A stretch of 64,000 bases of DNA, from contig NZ_CP069421.1 of the NCBI RefSeq assembly GCF_018118585.1, positions 3,224,001 to 3,288,000 on the forward strand. The letters run 5' to 3'. A program made the position numbers and the translations under genes. The DNA is from Aristaeella lactis (GTDB lineage: Bacteria; Bacillota; Clostridia; Christensenellales; Aristaeellaceae). Shown one piece after another: positions 8,373 through 16,197 of this stretch (positions within the stretch are counted from its first letter, which is position 1; each line of letters starts with the position of its first letter). The notes beneath the pieces were generated by a model, which saw only the letters and a program-made list of their open reading frames with translations, was not told the origin of the DNA and did no database searches.

Positions 8373-9734
8373 ATGGAAGCAGCTTTGGGAGCGAAGATCC
8401 TGAACGTCCTGCGCATAACCTTTTTAGGCGCATATAACACTACAACAGCAATACTGGGTGCTATCTACCTGATCAGCCTGTGGAGGCTGTTTGTTAAGTG
8501 CGGCGTGAAGGGCTGGTGGGCCCTGGTGCCTGTCGCAAGGGTATATAAGCTCGCCCTGTGCGCGGACCGTGAACAGGAAGGCCGCACACTGACCACCCTG
8601 AATGCGGCGAACATACTGGCGAATGTCATCATGATCTTCACGGAAAGCGGAAGCATCATTTACTTTGGATGCGCGCTGATCGATTTTGCTCTCTTTTTTG
8701 CAATGCTGATCTATGAGGTTCGGGTCTTCCGGGGCCTGGCCAGGATGTTTAACAGGAGAAAGCTGTGGGTGCTTCTTTGGCTGGTCGCGGAGTGGTTTCC
8801 GATCGCTCCCCTGCTCTGGGGATTCAGTAAAAAGTACCAGCCGCTGTGGAAGGCGGAGGAGATCCGGGATGATGATGTTGAGGAGTTCTTTTCCGGCAGA
8901 AAAGCGGCTGTACTGCAGGAGGGCCTGACGATCAACCTGGAGGAACGGACAGCCCGGGAGTTCTTCAGAAAGAAAACCCTGCTGAGGGATATCCATATGG
9001 CTATTGAACCCGGACACATGGTGCTTTTGCTGGGCGGTTCAGGCGCGGGGAAGACCACTTTCCTGAATGCGGTGAACGGATATGAACGGGCACGGGCGGA
9101 AGTGACCCTGAACGGCCGGAATATGTATAAAAACTACAAAGAGATGCAGTACGATATCGGCTTTGTGCCCCAGGCAGACCTGATCCGCGGCAGCGATACC
9201 GTATACCGCACCCTGATGGACACAGCAATGCTGCGGCTTCCGAACAGTTTCTCCCGGTCGGAACGAAAGGACCGGGTTGAAGAAGTTATGGAAATGTTCG
9301 GCCTGACACCGGTTCAGCACAACCTGGTCTCCAAGCTGTCCGGCGGCCAGCGGAAGCGTCTTTCCATTGCCATGGAATTTATTCCCAATCCTACCCTGTT
9401 TATCCTGGACGAGCCGGACAGCGGCCTGGACGGCGTGATGGCGAGAGAACTGTTCAAGCAGCTGCGGAAGATCGCTGACCAGGGCAAGATCATCATTGTG
9501 ATCACCCATACACCGGACCGGGTGGCGGACCTGTTTGACGATGTGATCGTGCTGGCCAAGGACGCGAAGCGAACCGGACGGCTGGCCTGGTTCGGCCCGG
9601 TTGATGAAGCACGGACGTTCTTCGAAAGGAATACCATGGAGGAAATCGTCAAGTCCGTGAACCGGGAGGAAGAAGGCGGCGACGGGCTGGCAGATGAATT
9701 CATCGTCAAGTACGCGGAGGTGCAGCATGCCTGA
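8373..9734 (+). CDS. ABCG-like ABC transporter ATPase fused to an N-terminal DUF5684-like membrane domain
   Basis: 453 residues. The first ~150 residues hold about four membrane helices with the phrase ISLWRLFVKCGVKGWWALVPV, typical of DUF5684-type small membrane proteins. Residues about 180-430 form an ATPase of the eukaryotic-ABCG-like group: Walker A GGSGAGKTT, signature KLSGGQRKRLSIAMEF, Walker B LFILDEPDSGLD, switch VITHTPDRV. The domain order (membrane anchor, then ATPase) is not the usual ABCG order. It overlaps the following permease gene by 8 bases, so the two surely form one transporter. The substrate is unknown. GGGGAGG precedes the ATG. Confidence 0.85.
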   Translation: MEAALGAKILNVLRITFLGAYNTTTAILGAIYLISLWRLFVKCGVKGWWALVPVARVYKLALCADREQEGRTLTTLNAANILANVIMIFTESGSIIYFGCALIDFALFFAMLIYEVRVFRGLARMFNRRKLWVLLWLVAEWFPIAPLLWGFSKKYQPLWKAEEIRDDDVEEFFSGRKAAVLQEGLTINLEERTAREFFRKKTLLRDIHMAIEPGHMVLLLGGSGAGKTTFLNAVNGYERARAEVTLNGRNMYKNYKEMQYDIGFVPQADLIRGSDTVYRTLMDTAMLRLPNSFSRSERKDRVEEVMEMFGLTPVQHNLVSKLSGGQRKRLSIAMEFIPNPTLFILDEPDSGLDGVMARELFKQLRKIADQGKIIIVITHTPDRVADLFDDVIVLAKDAKRTGRLAWFGPVDEARTFFERNTMEEIVKSVNREEEGGDGLADEFIVKYAEVQHA

Positions 9735-10938
9735 AACGAGCACATATACGGAACGCAAAGAGCGTGTGTTCCGGCACAGAGACCGTGCCAATCAGGTCCC
9801 GATCTTCCTGGGCAAGCAGTTTCGGTTTTTTATCAATGAAAGCGACTGGAAAGTGATCCCCATGGCAGCGGTGATCGCAGGGCTTGTCTCCATGGTGATC
9901 CGGAACAGGATTTTTGCCAATATGGAGGGCTGCCTGATCAGCGCCTTCGCCCTGACCTGCGTAGCCCTGTGGAACGGCTGCTTCAACTCCATCCAGGCTA
10001 TCTGCCGGGAACGGGCGATCATTAAGCGGGAGCACCGTTCAGGCATGCATATCACATCCTATATGACCGCGCATCTGATCTACCAGCTTGTGCTGTGCAT
10101 TGCCCAGACGGTGGTCAGTATGTTTGTGATGAAGGCGATGGGCGTTCCTTTTCCGGAAAAGGGAAGATTCATAGTGAGGGCCTCCTCCATGCTGAACCTG
10201 GGGATCTGTATGCTCCTGATTTCGTACGCCGCGGATATGATGAGCCTGTTCATCTCCAGCATTTCACGGACAACCACAGCAGCTATGACGGTGATGCCGT
10301 TTGTGCTGATCTTCCAGCTGGTCTTTTCCGGCAGTGTTTTTCCGCTGCCGGCCCGGGTGCAGCCCCTGTCCAATTTCACCATCTCCAATTACGGCATCAG
10401 GGCGATCGCTGCGGAATGCGGATATAACGACCTGCCGATGGCTGCCGGATGGAACGCGCTGAACAGCATGAAGAACAGCGAGATTGAAGAAACCATTACG
10501 GTGGGCCAGCTGATGGAAGTACTCAACAGCGATACCGCAGCGAAACACAGCGAGGATGTGGTGATCCCCGCACTGACCGCAGGCGAATTCGCTGATCTCC
10601 TGGGAATGAAGGAGATCAGCGAGGAGGAAAAGAAGGAAATCCTGACGAAACCTGTGACGCTGGGGGAACTGACAGCATTTGCGAATAACAGCGAAACGAT
10701 CCGAAAACGGATGGATCGGAGCCGAACCGTCAAATTTTCTGTCGGGGAACTGCTGGATGTTTTCGGAGAAGAAAATGTAAAAACGTTTTTGCAGCAGAAG
10801 ACAGCGGAAGCTGCCCGGAAGCCGGAGTACGGTGAGCGGTTTATTCTTATAAACCTGCTGGCTCTGGCCGGATTTGCCCTGCTTTTCGCGTTGCTGGCCA
10901 CGATCGCCCTGGAACTGATCGACAAGGATAAAAGGTAA
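9727..10938 (+). CDS. ABC-2 type (ABCG-like) transporter permease
   Basis: 403-residue membrane protein pairing with the ATPase just upstream (8-base overlap; GGAGG 5 bases before the ATG). It has about six helices: two near residues 40-85 (PMAAVIAGLVSMVI), three or four at 115-225 (LGICMLLISYAADMMSLFIS; FVLIFQLVFSGSVFPLP), and a last one near 375-397. Between the fifth and last helices lies a ~130-residue hydrophilic insert (about 245-370) rich in Glu and Lys. The motif ICRERAIIKREHRSGMH before the second helix group is typical of ABCG permeases. The direction is probably export; the cargo is not known. Confidence 0.82.
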   Translation: MPETSTYTERKERVFRHRDRANQVPIFLGKQFRFFINESDWKVIPMAAVIAGLVSMVIRNRIFANMEGCLISAFALTCVALWNGCFNSIQAICRERAIIKREHRSGMHITSYMTAHLIYQLVLCIAQTVVSMFVMKAMGVPFPEKGRFIVRASSMLNLGICMLLISYAADMMSLFISSISRTTTAAMTVMPFVLIFQLVFSGSVFPLPARVQPLSNFTISNYGIRAIAAECGYNDLPMAAGWNALNSMKNSEIEETITVGQLMEVLNSDTAAKHSEDVVIPALTAGEFADLLGMKEISEEEKKEILTKPVTLGELTAFANNSETIRKRMDRSRTVKFSVGELLDVFGEENVKTFLQQKTAEAARKPEYGERFILINLLALAGFALLFALLATIALELIDKDKR

Positions 10939-10950
10939 GAATGTAACAGA

Positions 10951-10986
10951 AAAGCCGCCGGAGTGTTCAGCTCCGGCGGCTTTGAT
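10951..10986. terminator. bidirectional terminator between convergent operons
   Basis: An 11-bp stem AGCCGCCGGAG/CTCCGGCGGCT (10953-10963 and 10971-10981) with a 7-base loop lies between the permease gene and the convergent DAHP synthase gene. It is flanked by A-rich and T-rich sides, so it can serve both strands. Confidence 0.8.
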
Positions 10987-11004
10987 ATATATGCAGATGA
11001 TGCT

Positions 11005-12039
11005 TCAGACGGAGTCTGCCAGGCGCAGGATCAGGTCTTTGCTCTTTTCCCAGCCAAGGCAGGGATCCGTGATGGACTGGCCGTAAACGCCGCCGCCCAC
11101 TTTCTGGGCGCCGTCCACGAGGTAGCTTTCCACCATGAGGCCTTTGACCAGGGCGGAAATCTCTGGATTCAGGCTGCGGCTGTGCATAACATCTTTGCAG
11201 ATGCGGATCTGCTCCAGGTATTCCTTGGCGGAATTGTTGTGGTTGGTGTCCACAATGACGGCGGGATTGGAAAGGCTGCTTTCCCGGTACAGCTTCAGCA
11301 GATTCCGCAGGTTTTCATAGTGATAGTTGGGATGGGAACGGCCGAAGCTGTCCACATAGCCCCGCAGGATCGCGTGGGCCAGGGGATTGCCGGAGGTACG
11401 GACTTCCCAGTTGCGGTAGATAAACTCCTGGGGGCTCTGGGCGGCGGCAATGGAATTCATCATGACGGTAATGTCACCGGCAGTGGGGTTCTTCATACCC
11501 ACCGCAATGCCCAGACCACTTGCGACCAGCCGGTGCTCCTGGTTTTCCACGGAACGGGCACCGACGGCCACATAACCCAGCAGGTCGGACAGATAGCTGA
11601 AGTTGGCAGGATAGAGCATCTCTTCAGCGCAGGTGAGACCGGTTTCCCGGATGACCCGCATATGCAGCTGACGGATGGCGATGATGCCGGCCAGCATATC
11701 CTCCTTTTTCTCCGGATCAGGCTGATGAAGCATCCCTTTGTAGCCAACGCCCTTGGTGCGGGGCTTGTTGGTATAGACCCGGGGAACGATCAGCAGCCGG
11801 TCTTTGACCTGTTTCTCAATTTCCGCCAGCCGGTTCATATACTCCAGCACAGCGTCTTCCCGGTCAGCTGAGCAGGGACCGATGATCAGCAGCAGGCGGG
11901 AATCCTTTCCCGTCAGCACGTCAGAGATTTCCCGATCCCGGGTTTCCTTGACTGCCTGCATTTCCGCGGTGGCGGGATAATCCCGCTTGATCTCCTGCGG
12001 AAGAGGCATTTTCCGTACAAATTCCATGGAATTGTTCAT
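11005..12039 (-). CDS. 3-deoxy-7-phosphoheptulonate synthase (DAHP synthase, AroF/G/H class)
   Basis: 344 residues, the normal length for class I-alpha DAHP synthase, which joins phosphoenolpyruvate and erythrose 4-phosphate in the first step of the shikimate pathway. Diagnostic stretches are LLIIGPCSADREDAV, RVYTNKPRTKGVGYKG, GARSVENQEHR, GMKNPTAGD, VDTNHNNSAK and the C-terminal QSITDPCLGWE. It is the last gene of a minus-strand operon with an ABC importer under a T-box, 25 bases after the ATPase gene, so it is probably induced when one aromatic amino acid is short. The E. coli paralogue (AroF, G or H) to which it corresponds cannot be told by eye. Confidence 0.93.
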   Translation of the reverse strand: MNNSMEFVRKMPLPQEIKRDYPATAEMQAVKETRDREISDVLTGKDSRLLLIIGPCSADREDAVLEYMNRLAEIEKQVKDRLLIVPRVYTNKPRTKGVGYKGMLHQPDPEKKEDMLAGIIAIRQLHMRVIRETGLTCAEEMLYPANFSYLSDLLGYVAVGARSVENQEHRLVASGLGIAVGMKNPTAGDITVMMNSIAAAQSPQEFIYRNWEVRTSGNPLAHAILRGYVDSFGRSHPNYHYENLRNLLKLYRESSLSNPAVIVDTNHNNSAKEYLEQIRICKDVMHSRSLNPEISALVKGLMVESYLVDGAQKVGGGVYGQSITDPCLGWEKSKDLILRLADSV

Positions 12040-12064
12040 CGTATTATCCTGCTTTATCTTTTTA

Positions 12065-12874
12065 TCAGGTCAGCAGCATCCGGTCATTGGACAGCTCCCG
12101 GCCGCTGGCTTTCTCAAACTGGGCCAGCAGGTCTTCCACCGTCATGTGCTGCTTCTGTTCCGCATCCAGGTCCAGGATGACCTTGCCTTCATGCATCATG
12201 ATGGTCCGGTTGCCCAGGGCGAGCGCGTCTTTCATGTTGTGGGTGACCATCAGGGCGGTGAGACCGTTTTCCTCGATCAGGTGCTTCGTCAGGCGAAGCA
12301 CTTTTTCCGCTGTTTTGGGGTCGAGGGCGGCGGTGTGCTCGTCCAGAAGCAGCAGTTCGGGCTGCTTCAGAGTGGCCATGAGCAGGGTCAGCGCCTGGCG
12401 CTGTCCGCCGGAAAGGAGACCGACTTTGCTGCCCATGCGGCTCTCCAGCCCCAGGTCCAGAGAAGCCAGTTTCTCCCGGTAAAGGGCCCGTTCCTTTGCG
12501 GAAATGCCCCAGCGGAGACCGCGGTGCTGTCCCCGGCGGTTTGCCAGGGCCAGGTTTTCCTCAATGTTCATGGAAGCGGCGGTGCCGGTCATGGGATCCT
12601 GGAACACACGTCCCAGAAAAGCGGCACGTTTGTGCTCCGGCAGGTGGGTGACGTCCCGGCCGCCCAGGAGGATGGTTCCGTTATCCACCTGGAAGGTACC
12701 GGCAATGGCGTTCAGCATGGTGCTCTTTCCGGCACCGTTGCCGCCGATGACGGTGATGAAATCGCCTTTCCGCAGGGTCAGGTCCACACCGGCCAGGGCC
12801 ATTTTCCGCATGACGGTGCCGGGGTTAAAGGTTTTGCGCAGATCCTGAAGGATAAGCATATCGTTTTCAGCCAT
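12065..12874 (-). CDS. ABC transporter ATP-binding protein (TrpXYZ-type importer)
   Basis: 269-residue ATPase: Walker A GGNGAGKST, Q-loop VFQDPMTGTAASM, signature LLSGGQRQALTLLMA, Walker B LLLLDEHTAALDP, switch VTHNMKDAL. The sequence fits the ATPase of the importer family whose binding protein is of the PF04392 type (TrpXYZ-like). It overlaps the permease gene by 8 bases. With the T-box upstream and DAHP synthase downstream, aromatic amino acid uptake is the best inference. Confidence 0.85.
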   Translation of the reverse strand: MAENDMLILQDLRKTFNPGTVMRKMALAGVDLTLRKGDFITVIGGNGAGKSTMLNAIAGTFQVDNGTILLGGRDVTHLPEHKRAAFLGRVFQDPMTGTAASMNIEENLALANRRGQHRGLRWGISAKERALYREKLASLDLGLESRMGSKVGLLSGGQRQALTLLMATLKQPELLLLDEHTAALDPKTAEKVLRLTKHLIEENGLTALMVTHNMKDALALGNRTIMMHEGKVILDLDAEQKQHMTVEDLLAQFEKASGRELSNDRMLLT

Positions 12875-13811
12875 GATGTTTGCCTCCCTTCAGTTTCCGG
12901 GTAATGATCTTATTCTTCCAGTAAGGCATGGCCAGGAAGACAGCCACGACCAGCGCTGTGAGCAGCTTCAGGTCGTCCGTGCTGAGTCCCAGCCACAGCA
13001 CCACCTGGATGACCAGGTAGTAGATGATGGCGCCGAAGGAAACAGCCAGCAGCTTCAGGGCAAAGTTCCGGAACAGCTTGCCGAAGATCACTTCGCCGAT
13101 GATTACCGCGGCCAGGCCAATCACGATGGCACCGCGGCCCATCTGCACGTCCGCAAAGCCCTGATACTGGGCCATGAGGGCGCCGGAGAAGGCTACGAGG
13201 CCGTTGCTGATCATCAGGCCGATGACCTTACCGGTGCCGGTGTTGATGCCCTGGGCACGGGCCATCTGCTGGTTGGAACCGACGGCACGGAGACTGCAGC
13301 CGTATTCGGTGCCGAAGAACCAGTACATGATGCCGATCAGGACAACCGTAATCAGCAGTATCAGCCAGATGGGGTTATTCAGCGCGAACCTGCCGACATT
13401 CCGCAGAGATACCAGCATGTTCTTGTATTTGTTGATGCTCAGGGGAACATTGGCGCGGGAACCCAGGTCGGTTCCGATGCCCTGGATCCGCAGGTTGACG
13501 GAATACAGGGCCAGCTGTGTCAGGATACCGGCCAGGATGGCCGGGATGCCCATGGACGTATGGAACACACCTGTGACCGCACCGGCAAGCAGGCCGACCA
13601 CCAGGGCGATCAGCGTGGCCAGCCAGGGATTCACACCATTGGTGATCAGGATGGCCGCAACGGCGCCGCCGGTGGCAAAGGAACCGTCCACCGTCAGGTC
13701 GGCGATGTCCAGGATCCGGAAAGTGATGTATACCCCGATGGCCATGATGCCCCAGATAAGACCCTGGGCAACGGCACCGGGAAGCTGGTTGAGCAATTGC
13801 GCGATATTCAA
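12867..13811 (-). CDS. ABC transporter permease (TrpXYZ-type importer)
   Basis: 314-residue membrane protein with about eight hydrophobic segments, starting MNIAQLLNQLPGAVAQGLIW. The stretch FRILDIADLTVDGSFATGGA, a glycine-rich later loop (MGRGAIVIGLAAVIIGEVIFG) and the fold order match the branched-chain-type permeases that work with PF04392 binding proteins. It ends inside the start of the ATPase gene. Confidence 0.85.
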   Translation of the reverse strand: MNIAQLLNQLPGAVAQGLIWGIMAIGVYITFRILDIADLTVDGSFATGGAVAAILITNGVNPWLATLIALVVGLLAGAVTGVFHTSMGIPAILAGILTQLALYSVNLRIQGIGTDLGSRANVPLSINKYKNMLVSLRNVGRFALNNPIWLILLITVVLIGIMYWFFGTEYGCSLRAVGSNQQMARAQGINTGTGKVIGLMISNGLVAFSGALMAQYQGFADVQMGRGAIVIGLAAVIIGEVIFGKLFRNFALKLLAVSFGAIIYYLVIQVVLWLGLSTDDLKLLTALVVAVFLAMPYWKNKIITRKLKGGKHHG

Positions 13812-13841
13812 GGTTTTCCTCCTGCTGTAAAAACCACCTTA

Positions 13842-13868
13842 ACCCCTTCTTCGTAACAAAGAAGGGGT
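13842..13868 (-). other. intercistronic stem-loop between binding-protein and permease genes
   Basis: A 10-bp stem ACCCCTTCTT/AAGAAGGGGT lies between two genes of one operon. No run of T directly follows on the minus strand (the TTTTT is about 8 bases away), so it more likely protects the abundant upstream mRNA segment or gives partial termination. This is a common arrangement after binding-protein genes. Confidence 0.6.
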
Positions 13869-13890
13869 CAGGGTATGGCTGCTGTGTTGA

Positions 13891-14841
13891 TTACTCGATG
13901 GGCAGATATTCGGCGGGAATGGTGACGCCCAGTTCAGCCGCGTTGACGGCGTTGTACTTCTTGGTGAACTTCGGGGCATAGGCAATGGGCATGGCCGCAA
14001 TGTCGGCACCGTTCACGAGAATGTCGTAAGCCATTTCACCGGTCTTGTAGCCGATGTCATAGTAGCTGATAGTCAGGGTAGCCACGCCGCAGCCGGCACA
14101 GATGCCTTCTTCACCGGCAACGACCGGTACACCGGCGGGGATGACCACGTTGGCGATTGCTTCGGTGTTGCCCGCGGCGGTGTTGTCGGTGGGGATGTAG
14201 ATCACATCGCACTCGGTCGCGGTCTGCACAACGGAAGCCAGGTCGTTGGAATCGTTGAAGCCGTAGCGCTTGCACTCATAACCCAGGTCAGCCAGGAAGC
14301 CTTCGATGGTCTTGATCTGGAAGATGGAGTTGGGTTCAGCGTTGCAGTAGAGCAGGCCGACGGTCTTCGCTTCCGGGAACAGTTCTTTGATCATGTCCGC
14401 CTGGCCGTCCAGGGGAGCCAGGTCGCTGGTGCCGGAAACGTTGAATCCGGTAGCGCCTTCCGCGGTCAGTTCAATCTCCATGGCGGATTCATAGTTGGTG
14501 ATGGATGTGGCCAGCACCGGGATATCGGCGGTGGCGGTGGCGCAGGCGAGCATGGCGGGGGTCGCGTTGGCCATGATCAGGTCGACCTGCTTGGAAACCA
14601 GCTGGCCAGCGATCTGGGCGCAGTTGTTGGAGTCGCCGGAAGCATTGCCTTCATCAAAGACAACCTTGTCGCCCAGTTTTTCGGTCAGGGCATCCTTGAA
14701 GCCCTGGGTAGCCTGGTCCAGCGCGGGATGCTGGATCAGCTGCAGGATACCGATGTTGTAGGTCTTTTCTTCGGCGGACGCGCAGGCGCATACGCCCAGG
14801 AGCAGGGACAGAACCATGAGCAGGGATACAAGCTTCTTCAT
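13891..14841 (-). CDS. ABC transporter substrate-binding protein (PF04392 / TrpX-like)
   Basis: 316 residues. The signal peptide has a lipobox-like core (LLLGVCACASAEE), followed by the two-lobed binding fold of the ABC_sub_bind family: YNIGILQLIQHPALDQATQGF, LIMANATPAMLACATAT, VGLLYCNAEPNS, IYIPTDNTA, VVAGEEGICAGCGVATLTISY. AAGGAGG stands 7 bases before the ATG. It is the first gene after the T-box leader. Family members bind Trp or related amino acids; the precise ligand here is inferred from the leader only. Confidence 0.88.
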   Translation of the reverse strand: MKKLVSLLMVLSLLLGVCACASAEEKTYNIGILQLIQHPALDQATQGFKDALTEKLGDKVVFDEGNASGDSNNCAQIAGQLVSKQVDLIMANATPAMLACATATADIPVLATSITNYESAMEIELTAEGATGFNVSGTSDLAPLDGQADMIKELFPEAKTVGLLYCNAEPNSIFQIKTIEGFLADLGYECKRYGFNDSNDLASVVQTATECDVIYIPTDNTAAGNTEAIANVVIPAGVPVVAGEEGICAGCGVATLTISYYDIGYKTGEMAYDILVNGADIAAMPIAYAPKFTKKYNAVNAAELGVTIPAEYLPIE

Positions 14842-14902
14842 GGGAAAACCTCCTTGATAATCAAGTCTATCTTTCTTCCCAAAGGGAAGGAAAAATTGAA
14901 AT

Positions 14903-15165
14903 AAAAAAGCCCTCGGACCCTTCCGAAGGACGATTTATCATCGTGGTACCACCTTGGTTCACCGCGCCATTGCGGCCTCTGAGGCAGACTAGCATCCGCC
15001 CTGCGGAAGATAACGGCCGCATTCCGTCACCGCCTACTTGCCAATGAGGTTTCAACGGGAAGCATACAAGGGGAATTTCACCGACCGGCGGTCTCCCCGC
15101 TTTCAGCAGGCGCGGGGCTCTCTGGACACCGCCATGATCCGGCTACTCGCCTTGATCATCGCTTT
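14903..15165 (-). ncRNA. T-box leader RNA, probable Phe (UUC) specifier
   Basis: On the minus strand the leader holds the T-box sequence AAGGTGGTACCACG (14942-14955). A rho-independent terminator follows (CCTTCGGA pairs with TCCGAGGG, 14910-14929, then six T). Stem I has AGTA at 15144-15147, helix CAAGG/CCUUG beneath it and GCCGG/UCGGU above. This places GAAA-UUC opposite the AGTA turn, so codon UUC (15073-15075) is the best specifier, meaning Phe-tRNA. An 8-bp stem (GGTGACGG/CCGTTATC) and the AGAGAG/TGCTGAAA apical motifs are also present. The class is certain; the specifier is inferred by hand folding. Confidence 0.88.
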
Positions 15166-15171
15166 TGCGGT

Positions 15172-15200
15172 ATTATAAAATCGGAGGTGTACCCTGTCAA
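15172..15200 (-). promoter_or_regulatory. promoter of the T-box operon
   Basis: Consensus elements on the minus strand: TTGACA (15195-15200), a 17-base spacer, TATAAT (15172-15177). Transcription would begin near 15165, at the base of stem I. Confidence 0.9.
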
Positions 15201-15324
15201 GGCAAATGATGATGAAAAAACAGACTGAGAACACAGACAAAATAACAGACATGTTCAATTCTGGAAGATTCTGGTATAATCATTCCAATGCCCGGAAAGA
15301 AGAGGGTAATACGGAGGCCGAAAC

Positions 15325-16125
15325 ATGAAACTGAGAAGCAGCATTCGCCGGATTGACAGCCCTGCCGGCAGGATGAAAATCCTTATCCTGCGCCCGGAAA
15401 AACAGGAGGGACCTGTTCCCGGCATTCTCTGGCTTCACGGCGGCGGATATGTGACCGGAATGGCCTCCATGGTTTATATCACTGCGGGCAGCACACTGGC
15501 GAAGCACTTCGGAACGGTGTTGATCGCCCCGGAATACCGCAGGGCACTCCGCAATCCATACCCCGCAGCACTGGAAGATTGCTACGCGGCGCTGGAATAC
15601 CTGTACAGCCATGCGGATGAGCTGGGCGTGGACCGGAACCGGATCGTGGTCGGCGGGGAAAGCGCCGGCGGCGGACTGGCCGCGGCGGTCTGCCTCCTGG
15701 CCAGGGACGAGGGAGAAATCCCGGTATCCTTCCAGCTTCCGCTGTATCCGATGCTGGACTGCGATGATACAGAATCCTCCCGGCACAGCCATTCCCACGG
15801 CTGGGGTACACGCCGCAACCACTGGGCGTGGCGCAAATACCTGGGTGATCTGTACGGAACGGACGAGGTACCGCCTTATGCCTCACCCGCGAAGGAGACC
15901 AACTATGCCGGGCTGCCGCCCTGCTATACCTTTGTGGAAGACGAAGAGCCTTTCCTGACTGAGACGGTTGCCTATATACAGAACCTGAAGGACGCCGGAG
16001 TGGAAGCCCATATGGACATTTACCACGGCAATATCCATGGCTTTGACACCATGCGATGGACGAAGAACGCGAAGGAAGCCAGGCGGAAGCTGCTCAAAGC
16101 GGCGGAAAAATACCTTAAGTTATAA
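15325..16125 (+). CDS. alpha/beta hydrolase (hormone-sensitive-lipase type esterase)
   Basis: 266-residue cytoplasmic esterase. Oxyanion motif HGGGY (in LWLHGGGYVTG), nucleophile motif GGESAGGGLA, acid residue in the segment VEDEEPF, and histidine in GNIHGFDTM complete the HSL/alpha-beta-hydrolase-3 pattern. The usual substrate is a short acyl ester; the natural one is unknown. GGAGG lies 9 bases before the ATG. It stands alone, divergent from the T-box operon. Confidence 0.88.
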   Translation: MKLRSSIRRIDSPAGRMKILILRPEKQEGPVPGILWLHGGGYVTGMASMVYITAGSTLAKHFGTVLIAPEYRRALRNPYPAALEDCYAALEYLYSHADELGVDRNRIVVGGESAGGGLAAAVCLLARDEGEIPVSFQLPLYPMLDCDDTESSRHSHSHGWGTRRNHWAWRKYLGDLYGTDEVPPYASPAKETNYAGLPPCYTFVEDEEPFLTETVAYIQNLKDAGVEAHMDIYHGNIHGFDTMRWTKNAKEARRKLLKAAEKYLKL

Positions 16126-16167
16126 AATGGAAACTGAAGAGTGAAGAGTTAAGAGTGCGGGAGAAAT

Positions 16168-16197
16168 AAAAAAGACGGCGGGGCCGTCTTTTTTTAT
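16168..16197. terminator. terminator shared by esterase and purF
   Basis: An 8-bp stem AAGACGGC/GCCGTCTT (16172-16179 and 16183-16190) with a 3-base loop has A6 on one side and T7 on the other. It serves the convergent transcripts; the T run overlaps the purF stop codon. Confidence 0.85.

Noticed and set aside
15000-15060. CUC codon near the base of T-box stem I as a Leu specifier
   Set aside because: It would pair only weakly with the 5' side, whereas UUC lies directly between two 5-bp helices and opposite AGTA. The Phe reading also fits the neighbouring DAHP synthase. Not fully excluded.
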